Positions 16,789 through 26,534 of a DNA stretch of 64,000 nt are shown here, piece by piece. The number at the start of each line of letters is the position of its first letter. The first letter of the stretch is position 1. The DNA comes from CAISKJ01 sp044375895 (GTDB lineage: Bacteria > Myxococcota_A > Polyangia > Polyangiales > Ga0077539): the NCBI GenBank assembly GCA_044375895.1, contig JBILLV010000010.1:1-64000 (forward strand). Reading direction: 5' to 3'. The position numbers and the translations under genes were made by a program. The notes beneath the pieces were generated by a model, which had not been told where the DNA came from, did not search any database, and saw nothing but the letters and a program-made list of their open reading frames with translations.

Positions 16789-18024
16789 CTACGTCGCGGC
16801 CCGCGCGACCGCGTCGACCAGGCCCGGGTGCAGCGCGCCCGTCCAGCCCGCGCGGTAGGAGTCCTCGGGGGTCGCGTGGGCGAAGAAGCCGTGGTCGGCG
16901 CCGGTGACCTCTTCGAAGGCGCCGAGGCCCGCGTGCGCCGCGTCGACCATCCGCGCGAGCGTGACGTGCTCGGCGCGGCTCGTGAGCCAGTCCGAACTCC
17001 CCCAGAGCGCAAGTGTCGGGAGCCCCGCCGCCACGAGCGGCCCCTCCACCGCGCAGTCCGCGACCCCGCGCCAGTAGTCCACCGAGCGGCCGTTGAGCCG
17101 GCCCAAGTCGTCCACGCCGAGCGACGATCGGCGCTCGCGGAGCTTCGGGTCGGCGTCGAACACCTCGTGCACCGAGCGCCCCTCGAACAAGACGGCGCGC
17201 GAGAAGCCGACGTGGGCGGCGACGAGCGCGTCGGTCTCGGCGGCGTCCATCCCCGCGAGGGCGCACTGGCGGCGGGTGTTGTCGGCGACGTAGTCGAGCC
17301 ACGGGAGCGCGCCCGCGCCGTAGAGCACCATCCCACGAACGCCTCCCCCGCGCGCGGCGACGAGGGGCGCGTGCAGGGCGCCGAGGCTGTGCCCAAACAG
17401 CGTGACGCGCGCGCGGTCGACCCACGGCGCCGCGAGGGCCGCGCGGAGGCCCGCGGTGTGGTCGTCGGTCTCGTCGGTGAAGGAGGTGTCGGCGCTCGGG
17501 GGGCCGTCGCTGTCGCCGACTGCCCGCTTCTCCGTTCGCCACACGCAGAAGCCCCGGCGCGCGAGGGCCGCGACGAGGGGGCCGAGCGCGTCGCCCGCGG
17601 GCGGGGTGGGGCGCTCGATGGTGGCAGCGGCATAGCCCTGGAGAAACACCACCGTCGGGAAGGGGCCGTCACCGGGCGGTGCGACCGAGATGGTTCGGAG
17701 GGCGAACGACCCCGCGGGGGCCTCGCCGTAGCGGGTGACGAGGCCCGCGTGCGACTCCGTGGGGCGGGCGTCGGCGGTGACGGTGAGCGCGCGGCCGTCG
17801 GCGAGGGCGAGGGTGACGACGTCCCCCGCGCGGCGGCGGGAGAGGCGCTCGCGCAGGGAGGTGGCGGTGCGGACGAAGTCGCCGTCGAGGGCGCGGACGA
17901 CGTCGCCCGCGCGGAGTCCGGCGCGGGCTGCGGGGCCGTCGGGGGAGACGGCGGCGACGGTGACCCCGGCGGGGCCGCCCGATGGTTGGAGGCCGAACCA
18001 TCCCTGCCGCCGCAGCCCGCTCAC
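16789..18024 (-). CDS. PDZ-domain alpha/beta hydrolase
   Basis: A 411-residue fusion: a PDZ-like domain first (about 5-85, with GWFGLQPSGGPAG and AARAGLRAGDVVRALDGD), then an alpha/beta hydrolase with HGYA-like oxyanion strand VVFLQGYAAA (125-134), nucleophile elbow GHSLG (Ser213), an acid candidate in LWGSSDWLT and His in GADHGFF near the C terminus. A hydrolase with a PDZ in front is unusual; PDZ may bind a peptide tail or sense a partner. The GTG start overlaps the stop of the oxidoreductase by four bases. No signal peptide is visible, so cytoplasmic location is likely. Confidence 0.85.
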   Translation of the reverse strand: MSGLRRQGWFGLQPSGGPAGVTVAAVSPDGPAARAGLRAGDVVRALDGDFVRTATSLRERLSRRRAGDVVTLALADGRALTVTADARPTESHAGLVTRYGEAPAGSFALRTISVAPPGDGPFPTVVFLQGYAAATIERPTPPAGDALGPLVAALARRGFCVWRTEKRAVGDSDGPPSADTSFTDETDDHTAGLRAALAAPWVDRARVTLFGHSLGALHAPLVAARGGGVRGMVLYGAGALPWLDYVADNTRRQCALAGMDAAETDALVAAHVGFSRAVLFEGRSVHEVFDADPKLRERRSSLGVDDLGRLNGRSVDYWRGVADCAVEGPLVAAGLPTLALWGSSDWLTSRAEHVTLARMVDAAHAGLGAFEEVTGADHGFFAHATPEDSYRAGWTGALHPGLVDAVARAAT

Positions 18025-19040
18025 GGCTTCAGGAGCACCTTGCCGATGTTCTTGCCGTCCTCGATGCGCGCGTGGGCGTCGCGGCACTGGTCGAACGCGT
18101 ACACCCCGTCGATCACCGGCTTCACCACGCCCTCGTCGTAGAGCCGCAGCAGCGCGGCGAGCTCCTCTTGCAGCATCGCCTGCTCGTCCCAGAGGTGCCC
18201 CAGGTTGACGCCCACCACCGCCCGGTTGTCGCCCATCACCTGCAGCGGGTGGAAGAAGGGCGTCCGCACGAGCGCGCCCAGGAGCTTGAAGATGTCTCGC
18301 CCGCCCGGCCCCTGCGCGTTGGCGAAGCCGAAGGTGACGAGCCGCCCCGCGGGCCGGAGGAGGCGGTAGCCCTTGCGGAGATCGTGGCCGCCGAGGGCGT
18401 CGAGCACGATGTCGACCCCTTTGCCGTCGGTGATGCGCCGCACCTCGGCCTCGTAGTCCGTGCTGCGGTAGTCGATGGGGTACGTGCAGCCCATCGCGCG
18501 GAGGTGGTCGTGTTTCGAAGCGCTCGCGGTGCCGAAGCTCTCGACGCCGGGCACCGTCTTCAAGAGCTGGAGCGCCGCCGTCCCGACGCCCCCCGCGGCC
18601 ATGTGGACGAGCACGCGCTCCTTCGGGCGGACGGGCGCCACGCGGAAGAGCATGTGGTACGCGGTGAGGTAGTTGACCGGGATGGCCGCGGCGTCGTCGA
18701 AGCTCATCGCGTCGGGGATGGGGAGCGCCTGCGCGGCGGGCACCACCACGTACTCGGCCTGACCCCAGAAGCGGGTCATGGCCATCACCCGCGTGCCGAC
18801 GGCGGGCGCCGTCACTGCCTCGCCGAGCGCGTCGACCACGCCCGACGTCTCGTAGCCCACCACGCACGGGGTCGGCGGCGCGTCGGGGTAGAGGCCCTTG
18901 CGCGCGCTCACGTCGGCGAAGTTGAGCCCGGCCCGCTCGACCTTCACGCGCACCTCGCCGGCCTTGGGCGAAGGCGTCGGCGACTCGCGCACCTCGAGGG
19001 CGCGGAGGTCGCCGTGTTTCGTGATCCAGACCGACCTCAC
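18021..19040 (-). CDS. MDR zinc-type oxidoreductase (VAT-1/quinone oxidoreductase-like)
   Basis: A 339-residue medium-chain dehydrogenase/reductase: N-terminal GroES-like domain (ERAGLNFADVSARKGLYP), NAD(P)-binding Rossmann motif AAGGVGTAALQL and SASKHDHLRAMGCTYPIDY, and the C-terminal VVKPVIDGVYAFDQCRDAH. The Cys and His that bind catalytic zinc in alcohol dehydrogenases are lacking, which places it with the quinone oxidoreductase/VAT-1 branch. The substrate is unknown. GTG start and stop both overlap neighbours by four bases (GTGA), so it is the middle of a strictly coupled three-gene set. Confidence 0.9.
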   Translation of the reverse strand: MRSVWITKHGDLRALEVRESPTPSPKAGEVRVKVERAGLNFADVSARKGLYPDAPPTPCVVGYETSGVVDALGEAVTAPAVGTRVMAMTRFWGQAEYVVVPAAQALPIPDAMSFDDAAAIPVNYLTAYHMLFRVAPVRPKERVLVHMAAGGVGTAALQLLKTVPGVESFGTASASKHDHLRAMGCTYPIDYRSTDYEAEVRRITDGKGVDIVLDALGGHDLRKGYRLLRPAGRLVTFGFANAQGPGGRDIFKLLGALVRTPFFHPLQVMGDNRAVVGVNLGHLWDEQAMLQEELAALLRLYDEGVVKPVIDGVYAFDQCRDAHARIEDGKNIGKVLLKP

Positions 19041-21724
19041 CGCACGACCTCGACGTCTTCGGGCTGACGCACGCGGAAGGTGCGATCGACCCAGTCGTAC
19101 AGGTCGAAGAAGAACGACTCCATCCGCGCGTTGCCCACCGGCGAGTCGGTGTAGAAGGTGCCGCGCAGGCACCCGTCGCCCTCACGGCAGCGCCCGTCGG
19201 GGAACACCATGATGAACTTCTGCGGCCGCTGCCACGAGGGGTACGCCGGGCCCACCATGTAGTTGCCGATGAGGAAGGCCACCGCGAGGAGGTTGCGCGG
19301 CTCCTGCCCGTACCCGTGGAGCACGAACACCACCGGGTAGCGCACGTTGGCGTTCTCGGGGCGGTGGTAGCCCGGGGGGAGGGCGATGGAGACGGGGCCC
19401 GTGCGGTTGGCGCGCTCCGAGCGGAAGTCGAAGCTGCACGAGTAGCCCGCCGCGCAGCGCCCCGCGTCGTCGGAGGTGAACGAGAACGGCGTGACGCGCC
19501 GGTCGCCGCCGGGCCAGCGCGCCGCCATCCACCAGAGGGGCGCGTAGAGGCGGCCGGTCACCTGCGCGACGCTGCCGACGTGCCCGCCGTCGCCCGCGAG
19601 AATCTGCGCCGGCGTCGCGTCGGCGCTGCCGTAGCGGAACATCACGTGGCCCGGCATCCGCGCCCAGTCGAGGGTGAAGAAGGGCCAGTCCTCCTCGGGG
19701 ATGCGCTCGGCGCCGAGGGGCGCGAAGTTGTTGTAGTAGTGCACGTTCTGCCCGCGCTGCTGGTACGCGCCGACGAAGTGGTTGGCCACCGTGCCGAACA
19801 TGAAGAGGTCGTGCGCGCCGCCGTCGGCCCACACCTCGGTGCGCGCGAGCGCGGCCTCGGGGGCGGTCGCGATGAGGCGGCGGGGGTTCACGTCGAGGAA
19901 GCGCTGCGACCCGGCCGTGCGGTCGAAGCGCATGTTGCCCTCGCCGAGGTCGTGCGGGCACATCGCCCCCGCGGGGCAGGTCATCCCGTCGACGCCGACG
20001 TCGTCGTAGGGCTCGCCCGTGTCGTAGTTGAAGTTGCCCTCCGTGCCGCCGGGGTTGAAGGCGCGGTCGTAGTCGTCGCCCGCGGGGTCGGGGTTGGTCA
20101 TCGCGTCGTAGCCCGGCTCCATCGCCGAGGCGCGGCCGTCGACGCCCACATCGCGGTAGGGCTCTTCGAAGCGCCCGAGCACGGGCTCGCCCGCGTCACG
20201 CCGGCCGTTGCCGTTGATGTCGACGGCGAGCGACACCTCCATGGGCTGGTTGCCCGTGCCGCCGTCCCACAGGCCCGCGCTTCCGCGCGCGTTCTGCCCG
20301 TCGCAGAAGGTGATGACGGGGTAGGTGCCGCGCGGGTTGTAGCGGGCGTCGAAGTAGTTGGTGAGGCGAACGGGCGAGGGGACGGCGCAGCGCTGCGCGT
20401 CGGTGCGCATGATCTCCTCGTCGGGCACGCCCTTCGGCAGCACGCCCGTCGAGCCCGGCGGCATGATCGCGTTGCCGAACATCCGCGTGAGGTCGCGGAA
20501 GATCTGCACGTATGACCGCCGGTCGAAGGTGCCCCCCTGGCCCTCGGCCCCGTCGGGGTAGAACCAGTGTTCGAAGTGCTGACGCTTCTCGAAGAGGTCG
20601 CGCGCCGGGGGGACGCGGTCGAGCGACGAGCCCCGCGCGCAGCCCATCGGGTCGGCCATGCGCTGCGCCTCGGTGCAGAAGCCGCCGACGTGGAAGCGCT
20701 GGATGTAGTCCGCCATGTACGACCACTCGATGGGCCCGCCGAGGGGCGCGACGAAATCGAAGCGGTCGAGGTTGCGCGTCCCGATCATCGCCGTCCCCGC
20801 GGCGCCCATCGAGAACCCGACGATGCCGTGGTACGTGAAGCGCCGACGCTCGCGGCGCTGCCCGAGGTCGGTGCGCACCACCGCCTGCCAGGTGCCGAGG
20901 CGAGGGGCCTTGAAGGTCACCGCGCTCCCGTCGTCCGTGAGGTGCAGGTCGGCCACGGGGACCACCCGCGCGCTCCGCACCGACGGCGACGTGTACGCCA
21001 TCTCCACCTGCATCTCGTACCCCGTCGGCACGAGCGCCGCGTTCACCGGCACCGTGAACGGCAGCTCGCGGATCACGCGCGTGAGCGACGGGTCGAAGCG
21101 CACCGCGGGGCCCACCGCGCGGTACCCCATCGGCACCTGATCGGCCGCGCAGCGCAGCGACACCATCGTGGTCGGCACCTCCGTCCCCACCGCGGGAACC
21201 GACACGCTCGCCGCCGCGAGGGGGGTGCCCATGGTGCCGCGCACGGTCATCCCCGCCGCGAGGCTGCCCGTCACCGCCGCGGTGGTCGTCGGGCACGCCG
21301 GAGCGCCCGCGGGGAGCACGCGCACCCGCACCGTCGCGTTGCCCACGCGCACCGTCGACTCGCCCGCCGCGACGCCGCGCAGCGTGAGCGACGCGGTCGA
21401 CTCGCCCGGCATCACGGTGACGGTGGGGGCCCCGACGGTGGCCACGGAGGGCATCGACGACGAGGCCGCGAGCGGGAGCGGCGCGCAGCGGTCGAAGGCC
21501 GTCCGGATGGTGACCGTCGCCTCGCCGTTGGGCGTGAGGTACACCGCGGCGGGGTAGGCCTCCTCGCTCGGTCGACCCTCGGCGCAGTTGGGGATCACAT
21601 TGTCGGGCGTGACATCCTTCGATGCGTCGGCGGCCGCATCGGCAGCGGCGTCCGCGGTGGACGTCACGTTGTCCGAGCAAGCGGGGAGGAGCGAGAGGAG
21701 CAAGAAGGGCACGGCCTGGCGCAT
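19037..21724 (-). CDS. Esterase-like lipoprotein with apparently permuted alpha/beta-hydrolase order
   Basis: An 895-residue predicted lipoprotein (lipobox LLPAC), with a DAAADAAADA linker, then a beta-rich region to about residue 290. The nucleophile motif GFSMG (303-307, Ser305) followed by the FDFVAPLGGP strand, and an acid-like strand VWADGGAHD near 631-639, come first. The oxyanion strand VVFVLHGYG (798-806) and the FIMVFPDGRC strand (837-846) lie only in the last 100 residues. In esterase D-type enzymes HGYG comes first and the Ser later, so the order here looks rotated. In the middle there are two acidic loops (VDINGNGRRDAGEP, around 501-514) that resemble EF-hand-like calcium loops. 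First gene of a three-gene coupled operon. An in-frame start far upstream lacks a signal peptide. Confidence 0.82.
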   Translation of the reverse strand: MRQAVPFLLLSLLPACSDNVTSTADAAADAAADASKDVTPDNVIPNCAEGRPSEEAYPAAVYLTPNGEATVTIRTAFDRCAPLPLAASSSMPSVATVGAPTVTVMPGESTASLTLRGVAAGESTVRVGNATVRVRVLPAGAPACPTTTAAVTGSLAAGMTVRGTMGTPLAAASVSVPAVGTEVPTTMVSLRCAADQVPMGYRAVGPAVRFDPSLTRVIRELPFTVPVNAALVPTGYEMQVEMAYTSPSVRSARVVPVADLHLTDDGSAVTFKAPRLGTWQAVVRTDLGQRRERRRFTYHGIVGFSMGAAGTAMIGTRNLDRFDFVAPLGGPIEWSYMADYIQRFHVGGFCTEAQRMADPMGCARGSSLDRVPPARDLFEKRQHFEHWFYPDGAEGQGGTFDRRSYVQIFRDLTRMFGNAIMPPGSTGVLPKGVPDEEIMRTDAQRCAVPSPVRLTNYFDARYNPRGTYPVITFCDGQNARGSAGLWDGGTGNQPMEVSLAVDINGNGRRDAGEPVLGRFEEPYRDVGVDGRASAMEPGYDAMTNPDPAGDDYDRAFNPGGTEGNFNYDTGEPYDDVGVDGMTCPAGAMCPHDLGEGNMRFDRTAGSQRFLDVNPRRLIATAPEAALARTEVWADGGAHDLFMFGTVANHFVGAYQQRGQNVHYYNNFAPLGAERIPEEDWPFFTLDWARMPGHVMFRYGSADATPAQILAGDGGHVGSVAQVTGRLYAPLWWMAARWPGGDRRVTPFSFTSDDAGRCAAGYSCSFDFRSERANRTGPVSIALPPGYHRPENANVRYPVVFVLHGYGQEPRNLLAVAFLIGNYMVGPAYPSWQRPQKFIMVFPDGRCREGDGCLRGTFYTDSPVGNARMESFFFDLYDWVDRTFRVRQPEDVEVVR

Positions 21725-21822
21725 GGCGCGGGAGTCTATCGGACCTCGGGGGCGAACGGTGAGGGCGATCGGAGCGCCGCGCGCGACGGACGCGAGGCGG
21801 CACCTCCTCCCCCGGCGGAGCG

Positions 21823-24800
21823 TCACCGCGCCGAGGTCGTCCGCAGCGTCACCGCGTTCTCCTCCACGTCGGCGAGGAAGCGCGCGCGCCGCGTCGGGTC
21901 GGCGATCTGCGACGCCCGCGCGAGGAGCCGCTGCCGCGCCGCCGTCGCCACCTGCTGCGCCTCCGCGTGCGCCCCCGCCGCCGCCAGCGCCTCCGCGTGG
22001 CACAGGTGAACGAGCGCCTCCCCTTCGTCCATCCCCTCGCTCGACGCGACGGCTTCGCGCGCCACCGCCAGCGCCTCGCCCGCTCTCCCCGCATTCGCCG
22101 CGAGGATCGCCCGCGCCAGCACGGCGAGCGCGTGGGCCCGCATCGGCGGCACTTCACGCAGGGCCTCGACCGCCGCGCGAGCCACCCGTTCGGCTTCGGC
22201 GAAGCGCCCCGCCCGCGCATGGATCTCCGCCACGTAGAGCCGCGAACCCTCCGTCATGCGCGCGTCGCCGAGGGCGGCGTACCCCGCGAGCGCCTCGGAC
22301 TCGACGGCGAGCGCCTCGTCGAGCCGACCGAGGCGGCCGAGCACCATGCCGAGGTTGTTGCGCGCGCCCAGCGAGACGTTGGAGAGCCCCATCCGATCGG
22401 CGGTCGCGAGCGCGTCGCGGAGGGCGCGCTCGGCCTCGTCGTAGCGCCCGAGCGCCGCGCACGACGCCCCGAGGTTGACCCGCTGCACGCAAGCCACGCG
22501 GCGGTTGCCGGCCCGTTCGAATCCGCGGGCGGCGGCCTCGAGGGCGTCGCAGACGTCCGGGTCGCCCTCGGCGCCGCGCTGGTGCGCCCGCAGCTCGTCG
22601 AGCATCGCGGCCACGGTGGCGTCGGCGCCGACGGCCGTCCCAGGAACCCCCGCGAGCCACGCCTCCAGCTGCCGGTTGCGATGCCCCGCGAGGATGAGCG
22701 AGCGGGCGACGCGGGCGATGGCCACCACCTGCTCGCACGAGGTCGCGTCACTCAGTGGGGCCTCGCAGAGCGCCGGCGCGAAGGCCGCGAGCTCGTGCCG
22801 AGCGCCGCGCATCATCAGGGCGTGGTGCCACTCGCCCGCCGCCGCGTACCACCGCCGGTCGCCCTTCGGCAGCAGCGCGAGCGCCTCCGCCGCGCAGGCC
22901 TCGGCGCGCCCGTACGCACCGAGCCACTTGTGCGCCTCGGCCTCGGTCGCGCGGACGGCTCCGAGCAACTCTGCCTTCGCGCCACAGGTGACCGCCCGTT
23001 CGGCGCAGCGGACCGTGGCGGCGAGGTCGTTGCCTTCGAGCGCCTGAATCGCCGCGCGGTGGTACCAGTGAGCGGCCCGGTCGAGCGCGAGGCCCTGTTC
23101 GAAGTGCTCGGCGAGGCGGAGGGCCTCCACCCCGCCCGCGGCCTCGAGCCACGCGCCCGCGAGCCGGTGCCCGAGGGCGCGGTCGCTCTCAAGGAGGGCG
23201 CAGTACACGGCGTCGCGGAGGAGCGCGTGCCGGAAGGACAGCGCCCCGTCGCGACCGCGCACCAGCACCTCGCGGCGGACGAGCTCCTCCACCCACGCGT
23301 CGAGGTCGCTCATGTCGCCGAGCAGCGCCCGCAGCCCCGCGGCGTGGAGGTGTTGCCCGAACACGCTCGCCGCCCGCAGCACGCGCCGCGCGTCGGGCTC
23401 CATCGCGTCGAGCCGCGCTTGAAACATCGCCATCACCGTCGCGGGCAACGGCCCCCCGGGGTCGGTCACTTCGGCGCGAAGGAGCTCCTCCAGGTAGAGG
23501 GGATTGCCCGCGGACTGGGCGACGAGGGCGGCGACCCGTTCGGCCGTGGCGTCGGCGCCGAGCACGCTGCGCGCGAGGCGCTCACAGGCGCGGGTGCCGA
23601 GCTCGCGGAGGCTCACCCGCTGCACGTCACGCTGCGACCAGAGCCCCGGAAACACCCCATGGACGTCGGGCCGCGCGAGGGCGAGCACCATCCACGGCCG
23701 CTCGCCGAGCGCGCGCAACGCGCCGTCGATGAGCTGCACGCTCGGCAGGTCGCCCCAGTGGAGGTCTTCGAGCACCAGCAGCACGGGCCGCACGTCGCAC
23801 TCCGCCGCGAGCCACTGCTCCCAGCAGAGCCGCACCTGGTCGCCCATCAGCCGCGGGTCGCGCCGCGCCGCCGTGAGCTCCACGCCCCCGGGGAAGCGAA
23901 CCCCCATCAGCTCGCCGAGAAACTCCGCCGCCCGCGCCCCATCCTCCCCCGCGAGGTGCCGCGTCACGCGGGCCACCACCTTCGCCTGCGCGTCGGCCGC
24001 GCTGTCTCCGGCGCGCACCCCACACTCCGCCCGCAGCGCCGCCGCCAGCAGCGCGAAGGGAGCGCCCGCCGCCACCATGTCGCCGCGCCCGACGAGCACC
24101 AGCGGCGGCGCCTCGCCTCGCTGGATCACCGCGAGGAGCTCGCGCAGGAGGCGGGTCTTGCCGAGGCCCGCGGGCGCCGTCACGAGCACGGCGCGGGCCA
24201 CGCCCTCGCGGACACACTCGTCCCAGTACGCCTGGAGCACGCGCAGCTCGCCCTCGCGCCCGACGAAGGGAGACACCCGCCCGAGCAGCGTGCGCCCGGC
24301 CTCCGACGGGGCCTCCGTCGCGCCGAGGAGCAGCCGCCCCGCGGCGTCGTGCGCGAGCGTGAAGCCCTCGCCGAGGAGGCCCGCCGTGATGTCGTCGATG
24401 CGCACCGGCACGAGACCGTCGCGCCGGGTCGGAGCGAGCAGCCCGAGGGCGGCGGCGCGGTCGATGACCTCGCCCGTGGTGGCTCGCCGCGCGTCCTGAC
24501 CCCACCCGGTGGCGAGCGTCACCTGCTCGTCGGGGGTGAGCCCGCGGAGGCAAAGGGCGCAGCGCGCGGCGCGGGCGGCCTGGTCGGTGGCTGTGCCTGC
24601 GGCGACGAAGGTGACCACCAGCGCCCCCATCGGGAGGGCCTCGATGCGTCCGCCGAAGCCCCGCGCCGCGGCCGCGAGCGCGTCGGTCGAAGGGATCTCC
24701 GCGCCGCCCGTCACCAGCGTCTCGGCGACGGACGAGGGCGGCGGCACCATCACCACGCTGTAGAGCCGCTGTTCGGCCGAGGTGAGGGCGCGCGGCGAGA

Positions 24801-25659
24801 GGCTCACGCGGCTCGGCCTGCCCGCGTCGACGAGGGCGAGGTCGGCGATGGCGGCGGCGAGCGCGGCGCCGTCCGCGGGGCGCCGCGCGGGTTCTTTGGT
24901 CAGCATCCACTCGACGAGGTCGTCGAGGTCGTCGGGGACGTCCGGGCGCGCGGCGCTCACCCGCGGCGCCTCCTCCAGCAGCACCCGCGCGAGCCGCGCC
25001 ACCGCGCTCTCGCTGTGGAAGGGAGAGCGCCCCACGAGGCACTCGTACCAGACACACCCGAGGGCGAAGATGTCCACCGAGGGCGTGAGCACCCGGTCGC
25101 CCCGCACCTGCTCGGGCGCCATGTAGCCCGGCGTCCCGAGCGCGACGCCCGTGCCGGTGAGCGTGACACCCGCCGCGTCCCAGCGCGCGATGCCGAAGTC
25201 GAGAACCTTCACCCGCCGCGGGTCGCCCCCGGGGAGGAAGAGGTTCCGTGGCTTGAGGTCGCGGTGAACCATGCCCCGCGCGTGCACCTCGGCCAGCGCC
25301 GCGGCGACGTGACCGACGAGCGTGACGGTCTCGGCGACCGTGAGCCCGGCACGCCGCAGCCGGGCGCCGAGGTCTTCACCGTCGAGCCACTCCATCGCGA
25401 TCCAGGCGCCATCGGGCGCGGTGCCGTGGGCCACGTAACGGACGACGCCGGGGTGCCGCAGCTCGGCCAGCACCTGGGCCTCGCGGACGAAGCGGTCGAA
25501 GTGTCGGGCGGCGTCGTCGCGGAGCACCTTGAGCGCGACGGTGGTCCCCTCGACGCGATCGTGCGCGCGGAAGACAGCGCCCATGCCCCCGTGGTCGAGC
25601 GGGGCCTCGACTTCGAAGCGTTCGGCGATGACGTCGCCGGGCTCGATGCGCGTGAGCAT
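21823..25659 (-). CDS. Ser/Thr kinase fused to cyclase-like, AAA and TPR domains
   Basis: A 1278-residue signalling protein. Kinase domain about 1-270: glycine loop GGMGAVF, ATP-Lys44 in VALKVL, catalytic HRDLKPRN (132-139), DFG (154-156), APE (181-183). It is followed by a degenerate nucleotide-cyclase-like domain (about 298-460) and an AAA/STAND ATPase with Walker A APAGLGKTRLL near residue 496. The C-terminal half is helical with tetratricopeptide character (RVACVQRVNLGASCAALGRYDEAERALRDAL and AGYAALGDARMTEGSRL). The layout is typical of large myxobacterial kinase-AAA-TPR regulators; all catalytic kinase residues are present. The ATG chosen starts the kinase domain directly. It diverges from the lipoprotein gene at 25784. 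Confidence 0.93.
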   Translation of the reverse strand: MLTRIEPGDVIAERFEVEAPLDHGGMGAVFRAHDRVEGTTVALKVLRDDAARHFDRFVREAQVLAELRHPGVVRYVAHGTAPDGAWIAMEWLDGEDLGARLRRAGLTVAETVTLVGHVAAALAEVHARGMVHRDLKPRNLFLPGGDPRRVKVLDFGIARWDAAGVTLTGTGVALGTPGYMAPEQVRGDRVLTPSVDIFALGCVWYECLVGRSPFHSESAVARLARVLLEEAPRVSAARPDVPDDLDDLVEWMLTKEPARRPADGAALAAAIADLALVDAGRPSRVSLSPRALTSAEQRLYSVVMVPPPSSVAETLVTGGAEIPSTDALAAAARGFGGRIEALPMGALVVTFVAAGTATDQAARAARCALCLRGLTPDEQVTLATGWGQDARRATTGEVIDRAAALGLLAPTRRDGLVPVRIDDITAGLLGEGFTLAHDAAGRLLLGATEAPSEAGRTLLGRVSPFVGREGELRVLQAYWDECVREGVARAVLVTAPAGLGKTRLLRELLAVIQRGEAPPLVLVGRGDMVAAGAPFALLAAALRAECGVRAGDSAADAQAKVVARVTRHLAGEDGARAAEFLGELMGVRFPGGVELTAARRDPRLMGDQVRLCWEQWLAAECDVRPVLLVLEDLHWGDLPSVQLIDGALRALGERPWMVLALARPDVHGVFPGLWSQRDVQRVSLRELGTRACERLARSVLGADATAERVAALVAQSAGNPLYLEELLRAEVTDPGGPLPATVMAMFQARLDAMEPDARRVLRAASVFGQHLHAAGLRALLGDMSDLDAWVEELVRREVLVRGRDGALSFRHALLRDAVYCALLESDRALGHRLAGAWLEAAGGVEALRLAEHFEQGLALDRAAHWYHRAAIQALEGNDLAATVRCAERAVTCGAKAELLGAVRATEAEAHKWLGAYGRAEACAAEALALLPKGDRRWYAAAGEWHHALMMRGARHELAAFAPALCEAPLSDATSCEQVVAIARVARSLILAGHRNRQLEAWLAGVPGTAVGADATVAAMLDELRAHQRGAEGDPDVCDALEAAARGFERAGNRRVACVQRVNLGASCAALGRYDEAERALRDALATADRMGLSNVSLGARNNLGMVLGRLGRLDEALAVESEALAGYAALGDARMTEGSRLYVAEIHARAGRFAEAERVARAAVEALREVPPMRAHALAVLARAILAANAGRAGEALAVAREAVASSEGMDEGEALVHLCHAEALAAAGAHAEAQQVATAARQRLLARASQIADPTRRARFLADVEENAVTLRTTSAR

Positions 25660-25783
25660 GGTGGGGGCGCGACGATGCACCGCGGGCGCCCTGCGCGACA
25701 AGCGGCGTGTTGCGGAGGAGGCGTAAGATGCGCGGCGCGCGGGCGTTCTTGGGAGGCGTCCACCCGCACTGGAGGTGCTCCCC

Positions 25784-26500
25784 ATGAAGACTCGTTCGGC
25801 GCTTGTTGTCGCCTTGCTCGCCCGCACCCTCGCGGGCTGCGCCACCGTTCACCACCCCGGGCCCACCGCCGCCTTCGACCCGCACCCGGGCCGCGAGGTG
25901 ACCGACGCCGACATCCGCGCGGCCTTCGACGCCCGCCCGCAGCTCGCCGAGCGCTCGCGCGTCGCCTACTTCTCCTACGACGCCGCGCGCGTCGACGCGA
26001 TCGACGCGGCCTTCGCGGCGCTCCCGCGCGTCGAGAGCGCCTACCGCATCCCCACCGTCATGGTGACGGGCCAGCGCCGCTACGACACTCCGCGCCCCTG
26101 GGACCCGCCGCGCGAGGTCAACGTCCACACGCTGCGCCTCCTCGCCGCGCGGGCCCGCTGCGACGTGCTGGTGGTGTTCGACTACGGCTACCGCGTCGAA
26201 CGAAGCGCCAACGGATACACCGCGCTCAACGTGCTGCTCGTCCCGGCGTTCTTCGCGCCCTTCCTCGACGCGCGGGTGGAGAGCTACCTCGACGCCTTCG
26301 TCATCGACGTGCGCAACGGCTACGTCTACCGCCACCTCAGCGCCAACCAGCGCGGCGACGTCGCTCGGCTCACGGTGTGGTCCGACGCCGACCAGCAGCT
26401 CGTCGAGCGCCAGTGGACCGCCCTCCTCCGCGACACCGGCCGCGACCTCCAGGCTGCCCTCGACGAAGGCCGAACCCCCACCCCCGCCCCGACCCTCTAG
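25784..26500 (+). CDS. Small lipoprotein of unknown function
   Basis: A 238-residue predicted lipoprotein (lipobox TLAGC). A strong Shine-Dalgarno GGAGG lies at 25771-25775, eight bases before the ATG, which decides the start; the GTG nine bases upstream overlaps it and is not used. The mature part is mixed alpha/beta with a segment rich in aromatic residues (DVLVVFDYGYRVERSANGYTALNVLLVPAFFAPFLDARVESY). No known domain recognised. Followed by the L,D-transpeptidase after about 35 bases, in the same direction. Confidence 0.75.
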   Translation: MKTRSALVVALLARTLAGCATVHHPGPTAAFDPHPGREVTDADIRAAFDARPQLAERSRVAYFSYDAARVDAIDAAFAALPRVESAYRIPTVMVTGQRRYDTPRPWDPPREVNVHTLRLLAARARCDVLVVFDYGYRVERSANGYTALNVLLVPAFFAPFLDARVESYLDAFVIDVRNGYVYRHLSANQRGDVARLTVWSDADQQLVERQWTALLRDTGRDLQAALDEGRTPTPAPTL

Positions 26501-26519
26501 ACAATCGTACCTACATTGT
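26501..26519. promoter_or_regulatory. A/T-rich inverted repeat before L,D-transpeptidase
   Basis: ACAAT (26501-26505) and ATTGT (26515-26519) form a five-base inverted repeat in an otherwise GC-rich 34-base gap. It could be an operator or part of a promoter of the L,D-transpeptidase gene; no matching -35 and -10 pair was found. Confidence 0.25.
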
Positions 26520-26534
26520 GGTAGCCCCACCCTC

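Noticed and set aside
20567..22009. A 480-codon open frame opposite the permuted esterase
   Set aside because: Low-complexity Arg/His/Ala composition; the lipoprotein on the other strand has a lipobox and hydrolase motifs.
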